A stretch of DNA of 43,324 bases from assembly GCA_905235065.1 (NCBI GenBank), contig CAJOJR010000006.1, positions 1 to 43,324 of the forward strand, written 5' to 3'. The first letter of the stretch is position 1. Every line of letters starts with the position of its first letter. Under the pieces are notes generated by a model. It had not been told where the DNA came from. It saw nothing but the letters and a program-made list of their open reading frames with translations, and made no database searches. Below are positions 17,706-25,926 of this stretch, in pieces. The DNA comes from an uncultured Bacilli bacterium (GTDB taxonomy: Bacteria > Bacillota_I > Bacilli_A > RF39 > UBA660). A program made the translations under genes and the position numbers.

Positions 17706-17957
17706 CACGATTAACTTAATAGCTGTTTTTTCCTCTCCATTAATCATTATATCCGAAAACGCCGGTATACAAACGAGATTAAAACCAAGTGGAGCAACAT
17801 AGCCTCTTGATATCGCTATTGCCTTAATTGCTTGATTTAATGCTCCCGCACCTATAGCTTGTATCTCCAATTTGGTCTCACCACTTCTAAAAGCATTCGC
17901 AATAGACCCTGCTACTCTTTGTGATATGCTTTTACTAGATACCTTAATAATTTCCAT
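17694..17957 (-). CDS. spoVS: Stage V sporulation protein S
   Basis: An 87-aa Alba-like protein nearly co-linear with B. subtilis SpoVS. It begins MEIIKVSSKS, has the hallmark IQAIGAGALNQAIKAIAI in the middle, then GFNLVCIPAF, and ends INGEEKTAIKLIVEAM. In Bacillus, loss of spoVS blocks spore coat and cortex maturation. SpoVS-like proteins also occur in non-sporulators, so by itself it is not proof of sporulation, but with pro-sigma-K and BofA in the same window it supports it. Monocistronic by layout, with its own terminator. Confidence 0.94.
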   Translation of the reverse strand: MEIIKVSSKSISQRVAGSIANAFRSGETKLEIQAIGAGALNQAIKAIAISRGYVAPLGFNLVCIPAFSDIMINGEEKTAIKLIVEAM

Positions 17958-18003
17958 ACTTTATTCACCCAATAAAATTATATGAAATTATAAAATTATG
18001 ATT

Positions 18004-18031
18004 ACAAAAAAAATCACTATTTATGTGATTT
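18004..18031 (-). terminator. Terminator of the DUF308-like gene
   Basis: AAATCAC/GTGATTT (18011-18017 with 18025-18031), followed on the minus strand by a T-run (18006-18010 and beyond). It overlaps the stop codon. Confidence 0.82.
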
Positions 18032-18694
18032 CTTCTTTTTTCTCTTTTTAACTATTTTATTTAATTCAGCTATTCCTGAATCCAAGCTATTAATACTTTT
18101 CATTTTATTATTAGAAAAATTACCTTCCACCATGTTTTTAAATGCTTTTGGATTAACTTTAGACATTAATAAGATTTCAAAAAAAGAAATAATTCCATAA
18201 CTAGTGAAATAATAACCTATTATTACGGTTTGAACTTCACTAAATACTCTATAAAAATTTTGAACTACTAAAGTGGAAATAAATAATAAGACAATAACTG
18301 AAATTGCTTTTAAAAGCCATAATTCATTATTATATTTTTTTAATTTAAATGCGTAATATGATTTGTTAACAGCATTTAAAATAGAAAACATTAAATAACC
18401 TGTTCCAAGAGCAAATGAAATATCAGAGGATTCAAATATAAATAGATATACACCACTTATAATACTAATCATAGAGAAAAACAATAATTCATATGTTTTT
18501 TTATTATCTTTAGTATAGAAATACCCTCCAAAGCTAAAGAATCCAAGTATAAAGAACAATACCGAAGAATATAACACTGGTTTTTCAAATCCTATTGATG
18601 GAAAAATTATAGTAATTATTCCAATTAAAGTCATAACAAAATATACTAACAAATCAGCTATTATTGCATTATTTTTCTTAAAAAAGTTTTTCAT
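18017..18694 (-). CDS. DUF308/HdeD-like membrane protein
   Basis: A 225-aa protein with about six hydrophobic helices arranged as three hairpin pairs (for example LLVYFVMTLIGIITIIFPSIGF; VLFFILGFFSFGGYFY; LLFFSMISIISGVYLFIF), the layout of the HdeD/DUF308 family. A cytosolic tail after residue 190 is strongly basic at its end (KIVKKRKKKKSHK). Function unknown. ATG follows AAAGGAGAG. It lies alone between spoVS and valS with a terminator on each side. Confidence 0.65.
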   Translation of the reverse strand: MKNFFKKNNAIIADLLVYFVMTLIGIITIIFPSIGFEKPVLYSSVLFFILGFFSFGGYFYTKDNKKTYELLFFSMISIISGVYLFIFESSDISFALGTGYLMFSILNAVNKSYYAFKLKKYNNELWLLKAISVIVLLFISTLVVQNFYRVFSEVQTVIIGYYFTSYGIISFFEILLMSKVNPKAFKNMVEGNFSNNKMKSINSLDSGIAELNKIVKKRKKKKSHK

Positions 18695-18754
18695 CCCAAC
18701 TCTCCTTTATATTACAATATAATTTTACATATTTAATTAATTTTTGTCAATCAA

Positions 18755-18781
18755 GAAAAAAGAAGAAGATTACACTTCTTC
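18755..18781 (-). terminator. Terminator of valS
   Basis: GAAGAAG/CTTCTTC (18762-18768 with 18775-18781) followed on the minus strand by six T. It overlaps the final codons of valS. Confidence 0.85.
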
Positions 18782-21296
18782 AAGTAGGGTTTTTAATTTA
18801 TTTTTTTCTTCTTCTAATTTCTTTCTGTCGATTTCAACTATTTTTTTAGGAGCTTTATTAACATAATTTTCATTAGATAATAATTTTTCTCTTCTATTAA
18901 TTGATTCGGTTAATATTTTTACTTGTGCTTCTTTAGCAAACTTTTCTGCCTCTGTTTCAACTTTCTCAAAGAATATTGTAGCTTTCACTTTATTCGAGAA
19001 TACTTTATATGATTTTATTCCCAATGGTTTCGTGATTAAACTATCTTTTATTTTTAACATTTTAATTATTAAATCATTATCATCATTCGTATCAAACATT
19101 ACTTTAATATCTTTTGTCATGCCATTCTCAGCTTTTATATTTCTAAATGATTTAATAAATTCAATTTCATCATCTACTACTTTTTCTTCCATTTCAAAAA
19201 TATATTTTTTGTCATATTTTGGATATTTAGAAATCATAATATCATCTACTTCTTTAATTGGAAGTTTAGAATAAATTTCATCAGTTACATGTGGCATAAA
19301 TGGTTGTAATAACTTTAAAACGCTTGTTAATACAAAGTACAAAGTTGATTTTGTAGAAGTTGTATCAATTGAATACTTAGCCATTTCTATATAATTATCG
19401 CAAAATGAATTCCATGTGAACTCATAAATAGATGCTCCTGCATTATTGAACTCATATTTATCCATGTATTTTTTAACTTCATGAACACATTTTTCATATT
19501 TTGTTAAAATCCATTTATCTTCAGGTTTTAATGCCTCAAAATTCAATTCTTTCAAATCTTGAATATTTGATAATACGAATCTTGAAGCATTCCATATTTT
19601 ATTTATATAATTCCATGCAGCTTTAATTTTTTCTTCATCAAATCTCATGTCTGTTCCAGGAGCAACATCGGTAGCAAGATAGTATCTTAATGCATCAGCT
19701 CCATATAATTCTATCATATCAAATGGATCAATCCCATTACCTAAAGATTTGCTAAATTTTCTTCCTTGTTTATCCCTAATTAATCCATGAATTAAACAAT
19801 CTTTAAATGGTCTTTTACCTAGAAGTTTTTCGCCTTGGAAAGTCATTCTATTAACCCAAAACGGAATAATATCATAACCTGTTACTAAAACATCATTAGG
19901 ATAATATCTTTTTAATAATTCAGTATCTTTTGGCCAACCTAATGTAGCGAATGGCCATAATGCTGAAGAGAACCATGTATCTAACACATCTTCATCTTGA
20001 ATCCATCCTTCACCCTCAGGAGGATTCATCCCAACAAATATTTCATCATCTTTATACCAAGCGGGAATTCTATGTCCCCACCATAATTGTCGAGATATAC
20101 ACCAATCATATGTTATTTCCATCCAATGGTTCATTGTTTTTTCATATCTTGAAGGAACAAAATGAACTTTTTCCTCTTTGCTTTTTTGAGTTCCTAAAAC
20201 ATTATCAGCAAGTGATCTCATTTTAACAAACCATTGCTTTTTTACCATTGGTTCAACCATAACACCAGTTCTTTCGGAATGTCCCACTTCATGAGTTAAA
20301 GGTTCAATATTTAAAAGTAAACCAAGTTCTTTTAAATCTTTTAATACTTCCTCTCTTGCAGCTTCGCGCGTTAACCCTTGATATTTCTTAGGAACATTTT
20401 CATTCATAGTTGCATCATCATTCATAATTATAATTCTCTCCAAATTATGTCTATTACCTACTTCAAAATCATTAGGATCATGAGCAGGAGTTATTTTCAC
20501 ACAGCCTGTTCCCTTGTCCATATCAGCATGTTCATCAGTTATTACTGGTATTAATTTATTAACAAGGGGTAATATTACTCTTTTACCCACAAAATCTTTA
20601 TATCTTTCATCATTTTCATTAACAGCTACAGCTGTATCACCAAATAAAGTTTCCGGTCTAGTAGTCGCAACATCTAAGTATTCTTCACTGTTTTCTAATT
20701 TGTACTTTATATGATAAAAAGCACTTTGCTCTTCAGAATATATAACTTCTTCATTGGATAAAGCTGTTTTAGCAACTTTTTTCTCCTCTATAAATTAATC
20801 CTTCATTATAATAATCAACAAAAACCTTTCTTACAGCTTCTGCCAATCCATCATCCAAAGTAAATCTTTCTTTTGAGTAATCTAGCGAGATACCTAACTT
20901 TGCCCATTGTTTCCTAATTATATTTGCATGTTCGTGGGTCCAATCCCAGCAAGCGTCCAAAAACTTTTCTCTACCATAATCATATTTGTTGATTCCTTTT
21001 TCTTTTAACCTTTCAACCACTTTGGCTTCAGTTGCAATAGCTGCATGATCCATTCCTGGAATCCACAAAGTATCATAGCCTTCCATCTTTTTATAACGAA
21101 TTATAATATCTTGTATTGTTACATCCCAAGCATGACCTAAATGTAAAACTCCCGTTACATTTGGAGGAGGTAAAACCATCATAAAAGGTTTCCTATCTGA
21201 TTTTTCATCACATTTAAAATAGTCTTTTTTTAACCATTTTTCATATTTTCCTTCTTCTGTTAACTTTGAATTATACTTTTTCTCAAGTTCTTCCAT
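18770..21296 (-). pseudogene. valS: Valyl-tRNA synthetase, interrupted by a small deletion and frameshift
   Basis: Charges tRNA-Val. The gene starts at ATG 21296 ([12 protein letters not shown], after AAAGGAGG) and encodes the HIGH region ([14 protein letters not shown]), but the frame ends at TAA 20769-20771 after [10 protein letters not shown]. The remainder is intact in another frame from about 20780: [14 protein letters not shown], then the editing domain with TTRPETLFGDTAV, the catalytic GRKFSKSLGN, the anticodon-binding domain and the C-terminal coiled coil. At the joint the near-universal INWDP segment (normally RGE-x-I-I-N-W-D-P-V-x-K-T-A) is missing: about 17 nt appear deleted beside a run of six A. 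No other stop is seen in about 840 codons, so the lesion is either very recent, an assembly or sequencing error, or tolerated through a second valS elsewhere. Confidence 0.88.
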
Positions 21297-21308
21297 AATT
21301 CCTCCTTT

Positions 21309-21346
21309 AAATAGAAAGAGAAACATTCAAAGGACGAATGTTTCTC
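21309..21346 (-). terminator. Regulated terminator of the valS T-box
   Basis: An 11-bp perfect stem, GAGAAACATTC/GAATGTTTCTC (21318-21328 with 21336-21346), with TTTCTATTT following on the minus strand. Its left arm abuts the T-box sequence, so it is the alternative to the antiterminator. Confidence 0.9.
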
Positions 21347-21521
21347 GTGGTACCACCTTAATTTTTTCTCTAACCCCATAACGTGGGTATACGTAATATT
21401 CAACTAAGCTTAAATATTAAACTCCAAAGCTACCTTCAAATACAATATTTATTAGTTTACACCAGCCACTAACTCTCTATAAAATATTTATATTTTACTC
21501 CTCTTCTTCAACGTTTTTAAC
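21309..21521 (-). promoter_or_regulatory. T-box leader (valine) of valS
   Basis: On the minus strand: an AGAGAG then GGCTGGTGTAAACTAAT stem I region, then GAAG-GTA-GC followed by TTTGGAGT, placing GUA (Val) as the specifier codon (21431-21433). Next come the T-box AAGGTGGTACCACG (21346-21359) and a terminator hairpin. The UGGU bulge would pair with an ACCA tRNA end. Uncharged tRNA-Val is expected to favour the antiterminator and switch valS on. Confidence 0.92.
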
Positions 21522-21528
21522 AATTGAA

Positions 21529-21557
21529 ATTATAATATATTAAACTTTGTTTGTCAA
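21529..21557 (-). promoter_or_regulatory. Sigma-A promoter of valS
   Basis: Minus strand TTGACA (21552-21557), 17-nt spacer, TATAAT (21529-21534): perfect consensus. The start would fall just ahead of the T-box stem I. Confidence 0.92.
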
Positions 21558-21595
21558 ATTTATAATTCAAATTATATAATTAAATTTTGCAAATA

Positions 21596-21633
21596 AAAAA
21601 GGAATAATCTTTTTTAGAAAATTCCCAATACTG
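21596..21633 (-). terminator. Probable terminator of bofA
   Basis: A GGAAT/ATTCC stem with a large AT loop, followed on the minus strand by TTTTTT. It is a weak stem but correctly placed at the end of the bofA operon. Confidence 0.5.
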
Positions 21634-21865
21634 TTAATAAGATTAATACCACAACTCCTGGTAAACCAAATATACCGACAACTAATGCAGTTACAATATT
21701 AATTGGTATTGAAACAAGACCTGTGTAATTGACTAACCAAAGAATAGCAAATCCAATTAGCACATTGATAATTAACCCTATTAATTTGCTTCCTTCAACA
21801 TGAAATAAGAATTTAGAAAGCAATATAACAACTAGAGCTATTCCAAGAATCATTAAATAGTTCAT
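21614..21865 (-). CDS. bofA: BofA-family pro-sigma-K processing regulator
   Basis: An 83-aa membrane protein with three hydrophobic segments. Its second half, VNYTGLVSIPINIVTALVVGIFGLPGVVVLILL, has the conserved BofA pattern (V-N-x-x-G; V/I-PIN-x-VT; G-x-x-G-x-PG). In Bacillus BofA holds the SpoIVFB protease inactive in the outer forespore membrane until the forespore signal arrives, delaying pro-sigma-K cleavage. It fits the pro-sequence kept by the SigK encoded at 14294-14983. It is the last gene of a minus-strand run from yibE downward, after DUF1653 with a 51-nt gap, and has a strong GGAAGGAG ribosome site. Confidence 0.88.
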   Translation of the reverse strand: MNYLMILGIALVVILLSKFLFHVEGSKLIGLIINVLIGFAILWLVNYTGLVSIPINIVTALVVGIFGLPGVVVLILLTVLGIF

Positions 21866-21916
21866 ATAAAACTCCTTCCTATTATAATTTTACTACAAAT
21901 ATTATTTTTATTACAA

Positions 21917-22165
21917 TTATTTTTTGATTAATCTTTCAATTTTTTGGAGTTCAAATCTATATTTTTGTTTTACATTCGGATATTTATCATGATCAACTTC
22001 ACTAGCAAACATATCATATGGTCTAACATATAATTTATTATCCCCATATAAAGCTCTATAAATTACATATTTTTCATTTGTTTCAGAATGAATCGCAAAG
22101 TCTTCTACCAAATAGTTGTCTCCTTTAAAATGCTTATATACCCTATTAATCTTAATTTTTTGCAT
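21917..22165 (-). CDS. DUF1653 domain protein
   Basis: An 82-aa soluble protein with the DUF1653 signature YKHFKGDNYLVEDFAIHSET, then VIYRALYG and LYVRPYDMFASEV. The family fold is a small SH3-like barrel of unknown function that is widespread as a free-standing protein. The C-terminal 20 residues form a basic helix. It starts 9 nt after the phospholipase-like gene stops and is probably co-transcribed. Confidence 0.85.
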   Translation of the reverse strand: MQKIKINRVYKHFKGDNYLVEDFAIHSETNEKYVIYRALYGDNKLYVRPYDMFASEVDHDKYPNVKQKYRFELQKIERLIKK

Positions 22166-22174
22166 ATGTACCTC

Positions 22175-22930
22175 CTATTTTAAATATTTATCTACTTTTT
22201 TAATATATTTAACCGCTCTATTAACACTTTCATCATATAACTCATCTAAACTTTTATTATCTTCTTTTCTAAGAAAATTTTTATAAGTAATTAGATTTTT
22301 ATCATTAAATAAATCAATGTTTTTATTTGCTTTCATAAATCTATTAAATCCAGAAAGTTTCTTCAATAAATCAATACCAAATATTTTATATAAATATTTT
22401 ATTTTTTTATACAACCATAGATTGAATTTATAATATCTTGAAACACTTAAAGTATCATATGTTTTTTCATAAACATAATCAATCATATTAGAAACTTTTT
22501 TATTAAGTTTACCTTTAAACAATAATCTATTATCATATTTATCTACTTTTATACCATATCTATTAGTTACTAAATAATTATCATAGTAGCCTTCAATTAA
22601 TGTATGATTCTTTTTATCTTTTACACAAGTTTTATCGATTTTTCTAACTAAAGGATGAATAACATCATCCATACAATAATGACATATATGAGCATATAAA
22701 ACTGCTAAACACTCTTTATCATTTATTAAATTATTCTCTTTTAAATAATCAGCCATATTATAAATAAATTCATCTTGTTTTATATTGTGGGAATCCCTTC
22801 TACACTTGGAATACTTGCATAAATCTCCACCAAGCGAAAAAGTAAGCATATAATCTATACTAAGATTCTTATTATTTAATTTATTGTATACATCTCTTGC
22901 CATAACAGTATGGCTTACATATCCTGGCAC
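22175..22930 (-). CDS. Zinc-dependent phospholipase C-like protein
   Basis: A 251-aa protein with the PF00882-type metal-site pattern: MPGYVSHTVMARDVY (His at the start), FSLGGDLCKYS, YAHICHYCMDDVIHPLV (H-x-x-H...D...H), and HTLIEGYYDNYL. In secreted clostridial enzymes these His/Asp residues hold three zinc ions. Here there is no signal peptide, so it is probably an intracellular or membrane-associated relative of unknown substrate, as in many Bacillota. The C-terminal half is Lys-rich and helical. It lies 4 nt downstream of the YibF-like gene. Confidence 0.78.
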   Translation of the reverse strand: MPGYVSHTVMARDVYNKLNNKNLSIDYMLTFSLGGDLCKYSKCRRDSHNIKQDEFIYNMADYLKENNLINDKECLAVLYAHICHYCMDDVIHPLVRKIDKTCVKDKKNHTLIEGYYDNYLVTNRYGIKVDKYDNRLLFKGKLNKKVSNMIDYVYEKTYDTLSVSRYYKFNLWLYKKIKYLYKIFGIDLLKKLSGFNRFMKANKNIDLFNDKNLITYKNFLRKEDNKSLDELYDESVNRAVKYIKKVDKYLK

Positions 22931-22934
22931 TATC

Positions 22935-23672
22935 TCACTTCCTTTTTAAAATAATTGAACTTATATATGCAGTTATTGGAATGATTAAAATTGATCCTAT
23001 AAAAGCAATTAATAATTCAATCGCACTTTGAGCAAAGGATTTATAATTTATGATGTATTCTAGTGAATAACCTTTATGCCATAAAATAAATCCTATAAAA
23101 CTACTAACAAGAGCAAAAAACAATGTATTTATTGTCGTATTAAGTATATCATTTCCAACATTCATACCAGAATAATATAATTCTTTTTTGGTTATTTTTT
23201 TATTATTATCATTTATTTCTTTCATTGAAGAACTAATTGAAATAGAAGTATCAATAATTGTCCCTATGACACAAATTAAATACATTCCAATTATTACATC
23301 TTTCATTTTATAATTTATATTAAAGGAATAAGCGCCTATTGTTTCAACTGATTCAAATGAAAAACCTTGTATATTTGAATAATTGCTTATTAAACAAATA
23401 ATTATAAAAACAAATAATAACACAAATATTATGGAAATAAATGATGATAGTGTTTTTTTATTAAATCCATTTAATATAAATAGTGAAATGAAACTTGCTA
23501 ACACACAAGTTATAATCGATAATATAATCGCATTCATACCTAAGTTTATAAATGTTAAATAAAGCATTATTAAAAATAAATTTAAATAAAATGTTATAAA
23601 TGTTTTAATTCCTCTTTCCTTACCCACTATTATTAATAAGATGAAGAATACAAGTGAAAGAACACCAATCAT
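22935..23672 (-). CDS. YibE/F-family membrane protein (second of pair)
   Basis: A 245-aa polytopic membrane protein with about seven helices and the YibE/F motif at the family's conserved place: GTIIDTSISISSSMKEIN (residues about 138-155), followed by YYSGMNVGNDILNTTINTLFFA. YibE/F proteins are widespread in Bacillota as two adjacent genes; their transport substrate is unproven. It overlaps the upstream YibE-like gene by 4 nt, so the two are co-translated and probably form one complex. Confidence 0.82.
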   Translation of the reverse strand: MIGVLSLVFFILLIIVGKERGIKTFITFYLNLFLIMLYLTFINLGMNAIILSIITCVLASFISLFILNGFNKKTLSSFISIIFVLLFVFIIICLISNYSNIQGFSFESVETIGAYSFNINYKMKDVIIGMYLICVIGTIIDTSISISSSMKEINDNNKKITKKELYYSGMNVGNDILNTTINTLFFALVSSFIGFILWHKGYSLEYIINYKSFAQSAIELLIAFIGSILIIPITAYISSIILKRK

Positions 23673-24754
23673 TTTACTCCCCCCTTACCTTTTAAAATAA
23701 GTACGGAAACATATAAAGAAATAGGTATAGATAAAACTATAGATATCGCACTACATAAAACAATTACTAAGTCAAGGATTCCATAAAGACTAAAAGCTCT
23801 AGATAAAATAACTCCGTTTCTCATTGCCAAGAATATAGTTGGTATTATTGGTGTAAAACAAGTATAGAGCATTACATTACTCATTGTTCCAATTATATCT
23901 TTTGAAATTTCTTTTCCTGATTTTAATAAAGATGATTTAGATATTCTAGGATTTTTTACAATAAGTTCATTTAATGAAGAAGATATTGTGATAGCTATAT
24001 CCATAATCGCACCAAGCCCACACAATAATATATTTACATAAAAGAAATTTTTATAATCATATACTATTTCCATATATTCCATATTCCATATTGATAAATC
24101 ACTACCAAATAGTTTTATTAGTATAACTGAGAATGAAAAAGATACAAATAAAGATATAATTGAAGATAAAATTGCTGCTAAAGTTTTCTTACTTTTGCCA
24201 TTAGGTATATATAATGATAAGATTATAAATATTAATGATACAAATATATAAAGCAAAAGCATATTCATATTTGTTCTATATTGATTGAATAATAAAACAG
24301 AAAAAATAGATATTAAAATATTAATAAATAAAGTAAACAAAGTTTTAAGTCCTTTAAATCTAGTAACAATTAAAAGTAAATTTATAAATAAAATTATTAA
24401 AACCACTAAATATTTATCTCTCTTAATTCCAACAAATCTAATAACTTCTTTACCAGTTGAATCAAGTTCTAATAACAATTCACTTTTATCATGTATTTGT
24501 TCATCATAAACACCAGAATATGAAGATTTGTTTTCATACGTAATTATGTTATCTTTATATTTACCATTTTTTATAACTCCAGTTATTTTTTGAGTATAAA
24601 ATTCACTATCTTCTTCATAAACGTTTTCAATATTATTGATTTTTAAAATTGAAGTTTTATATAAAAAATAATCATTATAAACAAACACAATACTAAATAT
24701 TGATAAAATTATTAAAATTACTAATTTATAATTAATATGTTTTCTTATTTTCAT
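23669..24754 (-). CDS. YibE/F-family membrane protein (first of pair)
   Basis: A 361-aa protein with one N-terminal helix (13-32), an extracytoplasmic domain of about 80 residues (Tyr/Glu/Lys-rich, about 35-112, with the shape of the YibE OB-like domain), then about seven helices. The family motif is GAIMDIAITISSSLNEL, followed by SGKEISKDIIGTMSNVMLYTC. Only this member of the pair has the extracytoplasmic domain. It heads a minus-strand operon with the second YibE/F gene, the phospholipase-like gene, DUF1653 and possibly bofA. Confidence 0.83.
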   Translation of the reverse strand: MKIRKHINYKLVILIILSIFSIVFVYNDYFLYKTSILKINNIENVYEEDSEFYTQKITGVIKNGKYKDNIITYENKSSYSGVYDEQIHDKSELLLELDSTGKEVIRFVGIKRDKYLVVLIILFINLLLIVTRFKGLKTLFTLFINILISIFSVLLFNQYRTNMNMLLLYIFVSLIFIILSLYIPNGKSKKTLAAILSSIISLFVSFSFSVILIKLFGSDLSIWNMEYMEIVYDYKNFFYVNILLCGLGAIMDIAITISSSLNELIVKNPRISKSSLLKSGKEISKDIIGTMSNVMLYTCFTPIIPTIFLAMRNGVILSRAFSLYGILDLVIVLCSAISIVLSIPISLYVSVLILKGKGGVK

Positions 24755-24772
24755 AACTCACCCAACTATTAA

Positions 24773-24801
24773 ATTATAGCATAATTTAAATAATATGATA
24801 A
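24773..24801 (-). promoter_or_regulatory. Putative promoter of the YibE/F operon
   Basis: Minus strand TTATCA (24796-24801), 17-nt spacer, TATAAT (24773-24778). Good -10, weaker -35. Confidence 0.5.
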
Positions 24802-24831
24802 AATATATTTGTTGATTAACAAGGAGTATAT

Positions 24832-25785
24832 ATGAAAATTTTAGTATCAGGTGGAGCTGGTTTTATAGGCACAAACTTTATAAAATTCATTAATAAAAAA
24901 TATGATAATTATAAAATTGTATGTGTTGATAATTTGAGTGTTAAAGAAAGCGCTTTGAATTTAGAATATTTAAATAAATTAAATAATTTTAAATTTATAA
25001 AAGGCGATATTACTGACAAAAGTTTTATTGATAAACTTTTTGAAAAAGAAAAATTTAATCTAGTAGTTAATTTTGCGGCTGAAGTGGCAGTTGATTATTC
25101 TATTAAAAACCCAAATGTTTTTATAAAAACTAATATACTTGGAACTTCTATTCTTATGAATGCGTGTTTAAAATATAATGTTACCAGATATCACCAAATT
25201 TCAACTGATGAAGTTTATGGAGATTTACCACTTAAATCAAGAAAAAGTTTTGATGAAAAGTCACATTTAAGCCCTTCTAACCCATATTCCGCTAGCAAAG
25301 CAAGTGCTGATATGTTAGTTTTATCTTATTATAGAACTTATGGATTAAAAGTAACTATTTCAAGATGTACAAATAATTATGGTCCTCATCAATCTTATAG
25401 AGCTTTAATCCCTTTGACAATAAAAAATGCAATTAATAATAAAAAAATACCTGTATTTGGCAAAGGAGATAATATTAGAGACTGGATTTATGTAAATGAT
25501 CATGTTATGGCACTTGATTTGATAATACATAAAGGTACACCAGGTCAAATTTATAATATCTCAGGGAATTCAAAAAAGAACAATTTGTATGTTATTAAAA
25601 CAATATTGAAAGAATTAAATAAAAATGAAAACTTAATATCATTTGTTTTAGATAGACCTGGTCATGATAGAATGTATTCTATTAATTCTAAAAAGATAGA
25701 AAAAGATTTAAAATGGAAAAGAACATATTCTTTTAATAAAGGCATTAAAAAAACAATTAATTGGTATAAAAAAACTCTAACATAA
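24832..25785 (+). CDS. rmlB: dTDP-glucose 4,6-dehydratase (RmlB-like)
   Basis: Extended short-chain dehydrogenase of 317 aa. N-terminal NAD site GGAGFIGTNF (7-16); FAAEVAVDYSIKNP; the dehydratase triad region STDEVYGD (Thr-Asp-Glu); catalytic YSASK; NNYGPHQ; and a C-terminal WIYVNDHVMAL. The TDE motif points to dTDP-glucose 4,6-dehydratase rather than an epimerase. It would make dTDP-4-keto-6-deoxyglucose for envelope sugars. It stands alone, without rmlA, rmlC or rmlD beside it, so the final sugar cannot be predicted; those genes could be elsewhere. AAGGAG precedes the ATG, and a terminator follows. Confidence 0.88.
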   Translation: MKILVSGGAGFIGTNFIKFINKKYDNYKIVCVDNLSVKESALNLEYLNKLNNFKFIKGDITDKSFIDKLFEKEKFNLVVNFAAEVAVDYSIKNPNVFIKTNILGTSILMNACLKYNVTRYHQISTDEVYGDLPLKSRKSFDEKSHLSPSNPYSASKASADMLVLSYYRTYGLKVTISRCTNNYGPHQSYRALIPLTIKNAINNKKIPVFGKGDNIRDWIYVNDHVMALDLIIHKGTPGQIYNISGNSKKNNLYVIKTILKELNKNENLISFVLDRPGHDRMYSINSKKIEKDLKWKRTYSFNKGIKKTINWYKKTLT

Positions 25786-25800
25786 TGTTAGAGTTTGTTT
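25772..25800 (+). terminator. Terminator of rmlB
   Basis: Perfect 10-bp stem AAACTCTAAC/GTTAGAGTTT (25772-25781 with 25787-25796), followed by GTTTT. It overlaps the rmlB stop. Confidence 0.82.
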
Positions 25801-25894
25801 TCAATTGGTACATTAAGGATTGCGCTTTGTAACAAGGTATCACTTTTTAATATGACCGAATTCCAAGTTTAATATAACGTATTTTTATAAAAAG

Positions 25895-25926
25895 TCAAAA
25901 TCGTAATATCTTAATATGACGATTAC
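25895..25926 (-). terminator. Probable terminator of pyrG
   Basis: Imperfect hairpin AATCGT...ACGATT spanning the pyrG stop codon, followed on the minus strand by TTGACTTTTT. The rest of the 137-bp gap between rmlB and pyrG (about 25801-25894) shows nothing else I can name. Confidence 0.55.

Noticed and set aside
20760-20790. Programmed frameshift in valS at the six-A run
   Set aside because: Restoring the frame there would still leave the INWDP segment missing, so slippage alone cannot give a normal enzyme; deletion or sequence error is simpler.
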